DNA of 64,000 bases from G020354785 sp964534745 (GCA_964534745.1 CAZHQW010000001.1:82436-146435), one strand, 5' to 3'; positions 1 to 9,002 are shown, counted from the first letter of the stretch. The notes: a model not told the origin generated them from the letters alone. Numbers and translations: made by a program.

Positions 1-758
1 AAGAAGAAAACCTGGTCTTCAAAAAGACCAGACTGATGACGGACAATATCCTGTCCTATTGTCCGGGATGCGGACATGGTGTTGCACACAGGATATTAAT
101 GGAAGTTATTGATGAAATGGGTATTGCCGAAGATACAATTGGTATTGCACCTGTTGGCTGCTCGGTTTTCGCCTATGAGTTTATGAATGTTGATATGCAG
201 CAGGTGCCACATGGAAGGGCCCCGGCCACAGCTACCGGAATAAAAAGATGCTGGCCCGAAAAATATGTATTTACATACCAGGGTGACGGCGACCTCGCAG
301 CTATTGGCACGTCAGAAACCATTCATGCATGTAACAGGGGTGAAAATATCACTATCATATTTATTAATAATGGAATATACGGAATGACCGGCGGACAGAT
401 GGCACCTACAACCCTGGCAGGAATGAAATCTTCCACAACTCCCTATGGCAGGGATACAAGGCTTATGGGCAATCCGATAAAAATGACCGAGTTAATCGCA
501 TATCTGCCCGGCACTTATTATGTATCAAGACAGGCGGTTCATACGCCACTGAGCGTACGTAAAGCAAAGAAAGCTGTGCGCAAGGCATTTGAAACCCAGA
601 AGCTAAATAAAGGCCTGTCATTTGTTGAGATAGTATCGAACTGCAACTCCGGCTGGAAAATGACACCCGTGGAAGCAAATAAATGGATGGAACAGAATAT
701 GTTTCCCTTTTATCCGCTCGGGGATATTAAAGTGGACGGAGAAATAGTCAGTAAATAA
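1..758 (+). CDS. 2-oxoacid:ferredoxin oxidoreductase, beta (TPP-binding) subunit, 5' partial
   Basis: This is the catalytic thiamine-pyrophosphate subunit of an enzyme that oxidatively decarboxylates a 2-oxoacid to an acyl-CoA and passes electrons to ferredoxin. Counting from the ATG at 36, the CPGCGHG motif is at residues 9-15, GDGDLAAIG at 83-91 and the NNGIYGMTGGQ cofactor loop at 111-121, all standard for KorB/VorB-type subunits. The frame stays open from that ATG back to base 3 and encodes a stretch (ENLVFKK before the Met) that resembles the usual N-terminus of the family. I therefore think the real start lies left of the window and ATG 36 is internal. The gamma subunit follows 10 bases later; the alpha subunit is presumably just off the left edge. 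The substrate (2-oxoglutarate or a branched-chain 2-oxoacid) cannot be settled from this subunit. Confidence 0.92.
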   Translation, partial: EENLVFKKTRLMTDNILSYCPGCGHGVAHRILMEVIDEMGIAEDTIGIAPVGCSVFAYEFMNVDMQQVPHGRAPATATGIKRCWPEKYVFTYQGDGDLAAIGTSETIHACNRGENITIIFINNGIYGMTGGQMAPTTLAGMKSSTTPYGRDTRLMGNPIKMTELIAYLPGTYYVSRQAVHTPLSVRKAKKAVRKAFETQKLNKGLSFVEIVSNCNSGWKMTPVEANKWMEQNMFPFYPLGDIKVDGEIVSK

Positions 759-768
759 AACAACAAAA

Positions 769-1314
769 ATGAACGAAGAAATTATAATGGCCGGCTTTGG
801 GGGACAGGGAATACTGTCCATGGGAAGTATTCTGGCATACTCAGGGATACTGGAAGAAAGGGAGGTAAGCTGGATGCCTTCTTACGGACCGGAGATGAGG
901 GGAGGGACAGCAAACGTTATAGTGATACTGAGCAGTGAAAGAATAAGCTCTCCCATTATAAATGCATTTGATTCTGCCATACTGTTAAACCAGCAGTCAC
1001 TGGACAAATTTGAAAAAACCGTAAAAAAGGGCGGATTGTTACTTTATGACACCAATGGCATAACAAGGCACCCCGAACGCACCGATATTAAGATATACCA
1101 GGTTGAGGCGGCTGCTGAGGCCGCAAAACTGGCATCAACAAAAACATTTAATATGATCGTACTCGGGGCATTTCTGAAAATAAAACCACTTGTTAAATTT
1201 GAGAATGTAATAACCGGACTCAAAAAAGCACTGCCCGAAAGACATCACCATCTGATTCCTTTAAATGAGGAAGCAATTAAAAGAGGTATGGAGATTGTCA
1301 AATCATATCAATGA
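769..1314 (+). CDS. 2-oxoacid:ferredoxin oxidoreductase, gamma subunit
   Basis: This is the small gamma subunit (181 aa, normal length) of the same 2-oxoacid:ferredoxin oxidoreductase as the preceding gene. It carries the family's N-terminal GFGGQGI loop at residues 9-15 and the PSYGPEMRGG motif at about 38-46, both diagnostic for the gamma/POR domain. It sits 10 bases after the beta-subunit stop, so the two are surely co-transcribed and act as one cytoplasmic complex. A weak hairpin (1320-1338) follows the stop but has no T-run. Confidence 0.93.
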   Translation: MNEEIIMAGFGGQGILSMGSILAYSGILEEREVSWMPSYGPEMRGGTANVIVILSSERISSPIINAFDSAILLNQQSLDKFEKTVKKGGLLLYDTNGITRHPERTDIKIYQVEAAAEAAKLASTKTFNMIVLGAFLKIKPLVKFENVITGLKKALPERHHHLIPLNEEAIKRGMEIVKSYQ

Positions 1315-1415
1315 CTAATATCACCAGTTTAAGGTGATGCTTGTCATACACCTTCCGTTATAAAAACTAATATTTATATGTAAATTGGAGTGAGATTAAA
1401 TGCAATGGCAGAACC

Positions 1416-2021
1416 ATGCAAAAAATTCTTGCGTTATTTCTGGTTTCAGCTATAACTCTCACCGTTAAATCGCAATATAGCAAATTAAATGAATGTTGTT
1501 CACATTTTGGAATTAGTGTGTGCACAATTAATTCAGGCAGCGGACATGGATTAGGTATATCTCTGAATGCAAGTATTATTAAAGGCAAAAAATCTCTTGA
1601 AGCAGGAGCAATATACCAGGTGCGCGAAGATAAAATAGCGGGAGCAGACTTAAAATATAAAATCTTTCTAATCCGCAATGAATATTTTCTTTATGGTCGG
1701 AAATCCATATTTCCCTATTTTCAGTATAACCTGATTTATCACAAAGCGAGAGCCTGTAACCCGGTAATCATTAATAAAGACAAATCAACAACAGAACTGC
1801 ACAGTGCCGTACCGGGAATTGTTGCCACTATCGAACATTATGCTTCACTGGGATTTCAGTTTAAACTGGGCGACAGTTTCTATGCTGATAGCAATATAGG
1901 ATTGGGAGTATATATAGGCTCACTAAACAAACAAAATAAACCCAGATGTCCCGGACTGCATAAGGATAACTTCGGATTCACCACCTCCTTTAAAATAGGC
2001 ATAGGATACAGAATTAATTAA
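1416..2021 (+). CDS. Small secreted protein, probably an outer-membrane beta-barrel; function unknown
   Basis: I do not recognise a specific family. The 201-residue product begins with a clear signal peptide (MQKILALFLVSAITLTVKS) followed by alternating hydrophobic and polar stretches rich in Gly, Tyr and Phe. It ends in FKIGIGYRIN, the kind of amphipathic final strand seen in small Bacteroidota outer-membrane barrels. It contains four Cys residues in the mature part. It stands alone, about 100 bases after the oxidoreductase operon and 90 bases before the flavin-reductase-like gene, on the same strand. A periplasmic soluble protein is possible. The identification as a barrel is inference from composition. 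Confidence 0.6.
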   Translation: MQKILALFLVSAITLTVKSQYSKLNECCSHFGISVCTINSGSGHGLGISLNASIIKGKKSLEAGAIYQVREDKIAGADLKYKIFLIRNEYFLYGRKSIFPYFQYNLIYHKARACNPVIINKDKSTTELHSAVPGIVATIEHYASLGFQFKLGDSFYADSNIGLGVYIGSLNKQNKPRCPGLHKDNFGFTTSFKIGIGYRIN

Positions 2022-2110
2022 TTCCCCGCTTATATTGACATCAGAAATATTATTTTGCTAAAAATGATATTTCATTAACTTTATTACCGTATTTTGTTTA
2101 TTAAAATAAA

Positions 2111-2647
2111 ATGGCAACTGATAATCTGATAAATATAGATGCATTTTTTAAAGTTACCTATGGTCTCTATATTGTTAGTTCAAAGTTAAAAGACAAGCTG
2201 AACGGGTTCATTTCCAATTCAGTATTTCAGGTAACTGCTGAGCCTAACAAGTTTGCTGTCTGCTGCCACAAAAACAACTTTACTGCGACACTGATAAAAG
2301 AGAGTAATGTCTTTTCTGTATCTGTATTGCAAAAGGAAACAAAATCCCGATTAATAGGACTCTTTGGCTACAGAAGCGGGAGAGATGTGAACAAATATGA
2401 AAATGTGAACTATATTTTCGGAAAGGCTGGTGCACCTATTGTTATTGAGGACACTGTAGCATGGTTCGAGTGTAAAGTAACGCATACATTTGATGTAGGC
2501 ACCCACCTGCTGTTCATTGGCGAGGTTGTCAGCAGTGATATAGTTAATTCCGAAGCCGAGCCCTTAACTTATACATATTACAGGGACGTAAAGAAGGGAT
2601 TTGCCCCTGAAAATGCGCCTACATTTATTGACAGGAGCAGAATATAG
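2111..2647 (+). CDS. Flavin reductase-like FMN-binding protein
   Basis: The 178-residue product resembles the flavin reductase (split-barrel, FMN-binding) family. It opens with the typical stretch in which the protein 'gives access to' the flavin (FFKVTYGLYIVSSK, LNGFISNSVFQVTAEP). It continues with the CKVTHTFDVGTHLLFIGEV strand pair that in this family closes the barrel. Such proteins in anaerobes often pair with rubredoxin or rubrerythrin and reduce flavin or oxygen species. Here the next gene, 65 bases downstream on the same strand, is rubrerythrin, which fits an oxidative-stress role in the cytoplasm. The electron donor is not evident. Unlike high-molecular-weight rubredoxins, it has no C-terminal rubredoxin domain. 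Confidence 0.8.
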   Translation: MATDNLINIDAFFKVTYGLYIVSSKLKDKLNGFISNSVFQVTAEPNKFAVCCHKNNFTATLIKESNVFSVSVLQKETKSRLIGLFGYRSGRDVNKYENVNYIFGKAGAPIVIEDTVAWFECKVTHTFDVGTHLLFIGEVVSSDIVNSEAEPLTYTYYRDVKKGFAPENAPTFIDRSRI

Positions 2648-2712
2648 GATAGGGCAAGGGTAAGCGGACAGGCGGGGGGAAAATAAATGTTTAATAATAT
2701 AAAATTTGAGAA

Positions 2713-3228
2713 ATGAGTAAAACAAAGGAAAATTTAAAAGCTGCTTTTGCAGGGGAGAGCCAGGCAAGAAATAAGTATATATATTTTGCCAAGGTAGCGA
2801 GAAATGAGGGCTTTCACTACATAGCAAAAATATTTGAAGAGACTGCCCGGAATGAGGAGCAGCATGCCAAAGATGAGTTTAAGCTCCTTGAAGGCATAGG
2901 CGACACGGTTGCCAACCTTAAAGAAGCAATAGCAGGAGAAGATTACGAGGTTAAATCCATGTATCCCGAATTTGCGAGAATAGCCAGGGAAGAAGGTAAT
3001 AATAAGGCTGCCGTGCTTTTTGAACAGATTGCCAAGGTTGAAGTGCACCACCGTGATAAATACAGGAAGCTTCTGGCTATGGTTGAGAACGGTACTGTTT
3101 ATAAGAGAGAGAAGCCGGTAAAATGGAAATGCCTTAAATGCGGTTATGTGCATGAAGGTAATGAACCTCCCATGAAATGTCCCTGCTGTCAGCACCCCAG
3201 AGAATATTTTGAGCCTGAGACGATCTAG
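2713..3228 (+). CDS. Rubrerythrin
   Basis: Rubrerythrin is a cytoplasmic non-haem diiron peroxidase that removes hydrogen peroxide in anaerobes. The 171-residue protein has the two-domain layout. The four-helix ferritin-like domain carries iron ligands in GES (Glu15), EEQH (Glu48, His51), YPEF (Glu86) and EVHH (Glu110, His113). The C-terminal rubredoxin domain has Cys140 and Cys143 (CLKCGY) and Cys156 and Cys159 (CPCCQHP). Both domains look intact and the length is slightly shorter than the classic form (about 190). It follows the flavin-reductase-like gene and probably receives electrons through it or through a ferredoxin or rubredoxin. The downstream HAD gene starts 28 bases after the stop. 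Confidence 0.96.
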   Translation: MSKTKENLKAAFAGESQARNKYIYFAKVARNEGFHYIAKIFEETARNEEQHAKDEFKLLEGIGDTVANLKEAIAGEDYEVKSMYPEFARIAREEGNNKAAVLFEQIAKVEVHHRDKYRKLLAMVENGTVYKREKPVKWKCLKCGYVHEGNEPPMKCPCCQHPREYFEPETI

Positions 3229-3256
3229 TATTGATTCCCGGGATATTTTTTATCAG

Positions 3257-3907
3257 ATGACAGATACTATTATTTTTGATAACGAAGGAGTCATTGCCGA
3301 TACTGAGCCTGTATGGGACAGGGAGCAGGAGGAGTTTCTTGGCAGAAGGGGTATTTTATATGAGAGAGACAGGACCAAGCATCTGCTTACAGGCCTCAGC
3401 CTTATTGAGGGCGTAAAGATTTTAAAAAGGGAATATAATATTAAAGGCGATGATGAACTGCTGGCCGGGGAAAGGCTGTCAATAGCAAAGGGACTGCTGG
3501 CAGCAAATGTGGACTTTGTAAACGGATTTAATGACTTTTTCAATACTGTAAGAAACAGTTATAAAATGTGCGTTGCCACATCAATGCACCGGGAGCTGCT
3601 AAAAATCATTGATAAAAAGCTTTCTCTGAGCGAGTTGTTTAAGGGACAAATATACTCAATAGAGGAGGTGGACTATAAATCGAAACCCTTTCCGGACATA
3701 TTCCTCTATGCAGCGCAAAAACTGAAATCTGAACCGGAGAATTGCCTTGTGATTGAGGATTCACCGAATGGTATAGAAGCGGCACTGCGTGCGGGCATGA
3801 AATGTATAGGAGTGGCAACCACTTATCCGCGCGAAAAACTGGGAAATGCAACCTTCACAGTTAATTCCTTTGACGATATTAATATAGACTTAATCAGGGA
3901 GATTTGA
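3257..3907 (+). CDS. HAD-superfamily hydrolase, beta-phosphoglucomutase-like
   Basis: This is a haloacid-dehalogenase-fold phosphatase or phosphomutase of subfamily IA. From the chosen ATG at 3257 (216 aa) it shows motif I at residues 7-12 (FDNEGV), motif II around VATSMHR, the catalytic Lys in KSKPFPDIF and motif III in VIEDSPNGIEAA. An in-frame start at 3209 would overlap the rubrerythrin gene and add a non-conserved leader, so I prefer 3257. Odd point: motif I is normally DxD, but here it is Asp8-Asn9-Glu10, so the second acidic residue, the general acid/base, is Glu. Substrate unknown. Its last 18 bases overlap the convergent nadD gene. Confidence 0.85.
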   Translation: MTDTIIFDNEGVIADTEPVWDREQEEFLGRRGILYERDRTKHLLTGLSLIEGVKILKREYNIKGDDELLAGERLSIAKGLLAANVDFVNGFNDFFNTVRNSYKMCVATSMHRELLKIIDKKLSLSELFKGQIYSIEEVDYKSKPFPDIFLYAAQKLKSEPENCLVIEDSPNGIEAALRAGMKCIGVATTYPREKLGNATFTVNSFDDINIDLIREI

Positions 3908-4486
3908 CTGCCAGGTGCCATAAAGATGCTTCTTCAGAATATATTTATAAACTTCTTCGGGCAGAAAATATTTCATGTTTTTACCCTGTTTCAATGCTCT
4001 TCTTATGAAGCTTGAAGAAATTTCAATCAGAGGGGCATTGATTATCTTTATATTCTGATGCTCCTGCGTATTAATATTTTCATATCCCCTTCGCGGATAA
4101 ATGTAACGCTGGTAATTTTTGATTATTTCTTTGTAATTCTTCCATTTATGAAATGTGAGCAAAACATCGGAGCCCATAATAAGCACAAATTTATAGAGGG
4201 GATTTCTTTCTTTCAGGTATGTTAATGTATCAATAGTATATGAAGGTCTGGGAAGATGAAATTCGATATCACAAATTTCAAAATGCTCATCCCGGCTTAC
4301 AGCCAACTTTAGCAGATCATAGCGTTCAAAATCTTCAAGCAACGCAGCCTTCTTCTTTAGCGGATTATGCGGACTAAGGACAAACCATAGCCGGTCGATA
4401 TCAGTAAATTCAACAACATAATTTGCTATGGCAAGATGTCCGATATGAACCGGATTAAAAGATCCGAAGTAAAGTCCGACTTTCAT
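3890..4486 (-). CDS. nadD: Nicotinate-nucleotide adenylyltransferase
   Basis: NadD joins nicotinate mononucleotide and ATP to make deamido-NAD in NAD biosynthesis. The 198-residue product has the nucleotidyltransferase signature GSFNPVHIGH at residues 8-17, which binds ATP, and the C-terminal ISSSFIRRAL motif that contacts the triphosphate. Length is normal. It is the last gene of a yicC-gmk-nadD minus-strand run, starting 9 bases after gmk ends. Its 3' end overlaps the convergent HAD gene by 18 bases. Confidence 0.94.
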   Translation of the reverse strand: MKVGLYFGSFNPVHIGHLAIANYVVEFTDIDRLWFVLSPHNPLKKKAALLEDFERYDLLKLAVSRDEHFEICDIEFHLPRPSYTIDTLTYLKERNPLYKFVLIMGSDVLLTFHKWKNYKEIIKNYQRYIYPRRGYENINTQEHQNIKIINAPLIEISSSFIRRALKQGKNMKYFLPEEVYKYILKKHLYGTWQSNLPD

Positions 4487-4495
4487 TATAATAAA

Positions 4496-5065
4496 TCATT
4501 GACTGACATACTCCCTTACAATACTCTCAGCCTCCTTTAGCGTGTCATCAAGATTCCTGTTAATAATTGTTTTATCAAATTTACCGGCAAAGCGCATTTC
4601 ATACTCTGCCTTCTGAAGCCTCTTTGAAATTTTTTCTACTGTATCTGTACCCCGGTTCATGAGTCTTTTGCGCAAGTCTTCAATAGAGGGAGGCTTCAAG
4701 AAGACTGCAAGGGCACTTTCTTTAAACTGGCTTTTAATGTTTATTCCACCCCTTACATCTATATCAAATATTATATTCTTATTGATTGTTTTTATCCGGT
4801 CTATCTCACTTCGCAATGTACCATAATATTGATTTTTATATACTTCTTCCCATTCTATAAATGCATTATCTTCAATTTTGGCCTGGAATTCATCAACAGA
4901 AAGAAAATAGTAGTCCTTTCCATCTGTTTCATCTTCTCTTTGCTTACGTGTACAGGCCGAGATTGAAAATTCGAGCTGTAAATCTTCGATACCCAGAAGA
5001 TGCTTAACTATAGTAGTCTTTCCTGCTCCCGATGGAGCAGAAAATATTATCAGTTTACAAGCCAT
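4496..5065 (-). CDS. gmk: Guanylate kinase
   Basis: Guanylate kinase phosphorylates GMP to GDP with ATP. The 189-residue product has the P-loop SAPSGAGKTT at residues 9-18, the GMP-binding segments SACTRKQREDETDGKDY and EWEEVYKNQYYGT, and the lid region with LRKRLMNRGTD. Length and motif order match the bacterial enzyme. It lies between yicC (10 bases upstream) and nadD (9 bases downstream). The yicC-gmk order is common in bacteria. Confidence 0.96.
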   Translation of the reverse strand: MACKLIIFSAPSGAGKTTIVKHLLGIEDLQLEFSISACTRKQREDETDGKDYYFLSVDEFQAKIEDNAFIEWEEVYKNQYYGTLRSEIDRIKTINKNIIFDIDVRGGINIKSQFKESALAVFLKPPSIEDLRKRLMNRGTDTVEKISKRLQKAEYEMRFAGKFDKTIINRNLDDTLKEAESIVREYVSQ

Positions 5066-5075
5066 AAAAATAAAT

Positions 5076-5957
5076 TTATAAAATATTATTTAATTGTTCT
5101 TTTATTTTCTCAAGTTCATTCTTCATGTTTACTACCAGCTTTTGTATATCAAAGTCATTGGCTTTTGATCCTATAGTATTTATTTCCCTTCCCATTTCCT
5201 GTGTAATGAACCCGAGTTTCTTGCCAACAGGTTCTTCACCGCTATCTTTCATGACTTTCAGAAAATATTTACAGTGGTTGCTCAGCCTTGTTTTTTCTTC
5301 TGTGATGTCAAGTTTTTCAAGATAAAAGATTAGTTCCTGCTCAAATCTGGCAGGATCAACATTTTCTTTACCTGGCAATTCATTTAAGCTCTCCCTTAAT
5401 CGCTTTCTGATATTATCTATTCGTGGTTCTTCAAAGTTGCTGACTTGTTTCAGATAGTCCCGAATAGCCGCTACCCTGCCGGTAAAATCCTTACCGATCA
5501 TATCGCCCTCCTGTATTCTGAATCTGTCCAGGTCCCTGACTGAAGCATGAAACGATTTTATTACTGTTTCCCACTCTTCTGATCCGACTTCTTCATTTAC
5601 CGGGGCAAGTACTTCCGGCAATCTCATAATTGCCTGTAATAATGGCTCGGATTCTTTAATATCAAGATCATCGTTAATGGATTTAAGCTGCCTGTAATAG
5701 CTTATAACCGTATCCTTATTTATCAGTGATGCGCGTTTTTCATCAGAATATTCAACTGTTATCGATAATTCTACTTTACCCCGCTTTATCAGACTGGCAA
5801 TTATGTTTCGTAACTCTAGGTCCTTTTCCTTATATATACCGGGTAACCTGGAATGTATTTCCAGCTGTCTGCTGTTTAATGATTTAAGTTCAATGGATAC
5901 GGTCTTGTCCTTTAATTTACATTCGGCTTTGCCATAGCCGGTCATTGATTTTATCAT
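5076..5957 (-). CDS. yicC: YicC family endoribonuclease
   Basis: The 293-residue product starts with MIKSMTGYGKAE, the hallmark N-terminus of YicC/YloC proteins. It ends with the conserved C-terminal domain (FITQEMGREINTIGSKANDFDIQ) that in this family holds the metal-binding residues. YicC of Escherichia coli has been reported as an endoribonuclease acting on RNA. Length is typical. It is the first gene of the yicC-gmk-nadD unit; a TAACTTTG -7 box lies about 45 bases upstream. Confidence 0.93.
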   Translation of the reverse strand: MIKSMTGYGKAECKLKDKTVSIELKSLNSRQLEIHSRLPGIYKEKDLELRNIIASLIKRGKVELSITVEYSDEKRASLINKDTVISYYRQLKSINDDLDIKESEPLLQAIMRLPEVLAPVNEEVGSEEWETVIKSFHASVRDLDRFRIQEGDMIGKDFTGRVAAIRDYLKQVSNFEEPRIDNIRKRLRESLNELPGKENVDPARFEQELIFYLEKLDITEEKTRLSNHCKYFLKVMKDSGEEPVGKKLGFITQEMGREINTIGSKANDFDIQKLVVNMKNELEKIKEQLNNIL

Positions 5958-6001
5958 TCCTGAAAATATCTAAATTAAATGAAAATACTACTTGATGCGG
6001 T

Positions 6002-6009
6002 CAAAGTTA
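6002..6009 (-). promoter_or_regulatory. Putative -7 box of the yicC-gmk-nadD promoter
   Basis: The minus strand reads TAACTTTG here, a full match to the Bacteroidota sigma-ABfr -7 box TAnnTTTG. It lies 45 bases before the yicC ATG in the intergenic space after the MATE gene. I do not see a clear TTTG -33 element at the right distance. Confidence 0.45.
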
Positions 6010-6035
6010 AAATTTTGTTCTGAAATGAGCATAAA

Positions 6036-7418
6036 TTACTCTATTATATTTATGTCCGGACCTACTGCAAGGTCTGCTTCCATAGTCCTTTTTATAACAA
6101 CCCTTGATTTCCATTTGCCTGTCAGATAATAGAGAAAAGAAAATACCGTCCCTGCAATCCATGATGCCGGCGCAGACCACCATATACCGTCAGTCCCCAT
6201 TATTCCTGATAAAAATACTGCCAGCGGTATCCTTATTATCCAAAGTGATATTAAGGTTATAAACATGGGAATTAATGTATCACCTGCACCGCGCATGACA
6301 CCGTTAAATGTAAACATAATGCTGAAAAACAGGTAAAATGTAGCGGTAATGACCAGGTATTCTATGCCAACCTTTATTACATCTGTATTATCTGTAAAGA
6401 AATGCATAATAATATTACGAAAGGTGACAATCAGAAGGGTTATAGAAATCGAGATAAGCAAAGAAATAAATAAAGTAGCTTTCAGTCCGGTTTTAACCCT
6501 GTTAACTTTGGAGGCTCCCATGTTCTGGCCGACAAATGCTGCAAGAGCCTGTCCAAGTGTCATGGCAGGAAGCATGGCCAGGTTATCAACCGTGGTCGCT
6601 GCAGCGAAAGCAGATGTCACTTCTGTACCGAAGTTATTCACGACCCTGTATAAGGCAATAATTCCAATTGCCACAAATGTCTGCTGAAATCCTGCAGGTA
6701 CTCCTATCCTTACACTCTGAAAGAAAATTGCCTTGTCGAATTTCAGTTTCAGGAAATTGATATTTATAAGTTTATGCGTTTTATTCAGGTATATTATAGC
6801 CGTTATAAAAGCACCCATATGTGAAATTACTGTTGCAAAGGCAGCACCGGCAACACCCCATCTGAATCCAATAACAAATAACAGATCCAGCAGAATATTA
6901 AATAATGAGGCAATTATTAGAAAATACAATGGTGTTTTTGAATCACCAAGTCCCCTGAGTATGGCACTTGTGCCATTGAAACCAAAGAAGACAATTATTC
7001 CAAGAGAGATTATTTTAAAATATACCTTTGCATGTGGCATAATATCTTCAGGAAGGTTCATTAACCTGAAGATTTTTTCACTGAAGATAAAACCTGTGGC
7101 AGACAGTATTACAGATGCTATGAAAAAGAATATATATAGTGTATTAATGGCTTTTTTAACATTGTTATAATCCCTGGCCCCGAAATATTGGGAAATGACA
7201 ATGGTACCCCCGGAAGCTATTCCGATACTGAATGATATAAGTGCAAAAAGGATAGGAAATGACGCTCCGACAGCGGCCAGGGCTTTTTCATCTATTACCT
7301 GTCCAACAATTATTCTGTCCGTTACATTATATAACTGCTGAAATAAGTTCCCAAGAAGCATAGGTGTTGCAAACCTGAGTATTAATCGCGATTCATTGCC
7401 CGTTGTTAAATCTTTCAT
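6036..7418 (-). CDS. MATE family efflux transporter
   Basis: The 460-residue inner-membrane protein has about 12 hydrophobic segments in two homologous halves. It has MATE hallmarks: N-terminal LRFATPMLLGNLFQQLYN, ISQYFGARDY and, at the start of the second half, AFVGQNMGASKVNRVK. MATE proteins export drugs or metabolites using a sodium or proton gradient. It stands alone, divergent from pyruvate kinase across 132 bases. The substrate cannot be predicted. Confidence 0.93.
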   Translation of the reverse strand: MKDLTTGNESRLILRFATPMLLGNLFQQLYNVTDRIIVGQVIDEKALAAVGASFPILFALISFSIGIASGGTIVISQYFGARDYNNVKKAINTLYIFFFIASVILSATGFIFSEKIFRLMNLPEDIMPHAKVYFKIISLGIIVFFGFNGTSAILRGLGDSKTPLYFLIIASLFNILLDLLFVIGFRWGVAGAAFATVISHMGAFITAIIYLNKTHKLININFLKLKFDKAIFFQSVRIGVPAGFQQTFVAIGIIALYRVVNNFGTEVTSAFAAATTVDNLAMLPAMTLGQALAAFVGQNMGASKVNRVKTGLKATLFISLLISISITLLIVTFRNIIMHFFTDNTDVIKVGIEYLVITATFYLFFSIMFTFNGVMRGAGDTLIPMFITLISLWIIRIPLAVFLSGIMGTDGIWWSAPASWIAGTVFSFLYYLTGKWKSRVVIKRTMEADLAVGPDINIIE

Positions 7419-7550
7419 TTAGGCCTGTAGTGCTGAAAAAAAATCCAAATGTCATTATTTAATCTATAACAACAAAATAATATTTGTTTTGTTTTTTCCT
7501 GTTACCTTGTTAATTATTAATTTTAGAAATCTAAACATGACCTTTAAATT

Positions 7551-8984
7551 ATGGAAAGACATGATCGTTCAAAAACAAAAATTATTGCTACTATAGGACC
7601 AGGATCCTCATCAAAAGCTATCCTCAGGAAATTGTTTATTGAAGGAATAGATGCGTGCAGGTTAAATTTTTCTCATGGCACTCATGATGAACATTTGAAA
7701 GTCATTAATACTATACTTGAACTTAACAGTGAATTTAAAAGCAATGTGGCAGTACTTGCAGATTTGCAGGGGCCCAAGATAAGAATTGGCGAGATAAAGG
7801 GTGGTTCGGCGGAACTGCAGGATAACAATTTTGTTACTCTGATCCCGGGGGATGCGGCAGGAGATAAAGATAAACTGTATATAAGCTATAAGGGATTTGC
7901 AAGGGATGTTAAGGATGGTGAAACAATACTGATAGATGATGGTAAAATAAAGATTGAAGTTATTGAAACTAATAAAAAAGATAAGGTTAGGGCCAGGATT
8001 ATACATGGAGGTGTTTTATTGTCAAAAAAGGGCGTTAACCTTCCTGATACGAAGATATCACTGCCCAGTCTGACAGAAAAAGATATCAGGGATGTAAATT
8101 TTATTTTAGACCACGAAGTTGACTGGATCGGACTTTCTTTTGTAAGATCTGCTTCTGACATAGCTGATCTGAAAGCACTGATAAAGAAAAAGAAAAAGTA
8201 TGTAAAAGTGATTGCCAAGATTGAGAAGCCTGAAGCCTTAAAAGAAATTGATAATATCATTGACACTGCAGACGGCATAATGGTTGCCAGGGGAGACCTG
8301 GGTGTTGAGGTTCCGTTTGACAGGGTGCCCTATATACAGAAACAGATAGTCAATAAGTGCATAAATAAATCGAAACCTGTAATAATTGCAACACAGATGC
8401 TTGAAAGTATGATCACAAATTTCAGTCCGACCCGTGCTGAAGCTAATGATGTGGCAAATGCTGTTTTTGACGGGGCAGATACGCTAATGCTGAGCGGGGA
8501 GACATCAATAGGCAAGTATCCTGTAGAGTCAATAAGGGCTATGCAAAGGGTCATTGATTACGTCGAAGGAACGGAGTTTGTTTTAAACCATGAACACATA
8601 CCTGAATATAATACACTGTCATACCTGCCTGATTCCATCTGTTACAATGCATGCAAAATGGCTGATCTTGCAAATGCAAAAGCTATAATAACCTTTACTC
8701 ATTCGGGCGCAACGGCATATAAAATATCCAGCCACAGGCCTAAATCCAGCATTTTTGTTTTTACATCAAATGCCGAGCTGGTCAGAAAACTGTCACTTGT
8801 ATGGGGTGTGAGGGCATTTTATCTTAAGCACGAAAGTCACATTAATGATGCCATTAATCATACAATAACATTCCTGAAAAAGAAAGGATTTATTAAAGAC
8901 AATGATGTTGTGGTGCATGTCGGAAGTATCCCTGTTAATAAGCGGGGACAGACAAATATGATGAAAATTAGTTATGTCAGATAA
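7551..8984 (+). CDS. pyk: Pyruvate kinase
   Basis: Pyruvate kinase makes pyruvate and ATP from phosphoenolpyruvate and ADP. The 477-residue protein has the N-terminal KTKIIATIGPGSSS, the RLNFSHGTH loop, ADLQGPKIR, the active-site signature AKIEKPEAL followed by MVARGDLGVEVPFDRVP, and ATQMLESM. The C-terminal domain is shortish and shows no extra PEP-utiliser domain. An alcohol dehydrogenase gene follows 18 bases later and is probably co-transcribed, which fits fermentative use of pyruvate. Confidence 0.97.
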   Translation: MERHDRSKTKIIATIGPGSSSKAILRKLFIEGIDACRLNFSHGTHDEHLKVINTILELNSEFKSNVAVLADLQGPKIRIGEIKGGSAELQDNNFVTLIPGDAAGDKDKLYISYKGFARDVKDGETILIDDGKIKIEVIETNKKDKVRARIIHGGVLLSKKGVNLPDTKISLPSLTEKDIRDVNFILDHEVDWIGLSFVRSASDIADLKALIKKKKKYVKVIAKIEKPEALKEIDNIIDTADGIMVARGDLGVEVPFDRVPYIQKQIVNKCINKSKPVIIATQMLESMITNFSPTRAEANDVANAVFDGADTLMLSGETSIGKYPVESIRAMQRVIDYVEGTEFVLNHEHIPEYNTLSYLPDSICYNACKMADLANAKAIITFTHSGATAYKISSHRPKSSIFVFTSNAELVRKLSLVWGVRAFYLKHESHINDAINHTITFLKKKGFIKDNDVVVHVGSIPVNKRGQTNMMKISYVR

Positions 8985-9002
8985 TTAAATACGAACCTGC
9001 CT

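Noticed and set aside
1320..1338. Hairpin ATCACC / GGTGAT after the gamma-subunit gene, considered as a terminator
   Set aside because: The stem is only 6 bp and no T-run follows, so I would not call it a terminator.
7886..8278. 130-codon antisense frame inside pyruvate kinase
   Set aside because: Low-complexity Ser/Ile-rich translation in the shadow of a highly conserved gene.
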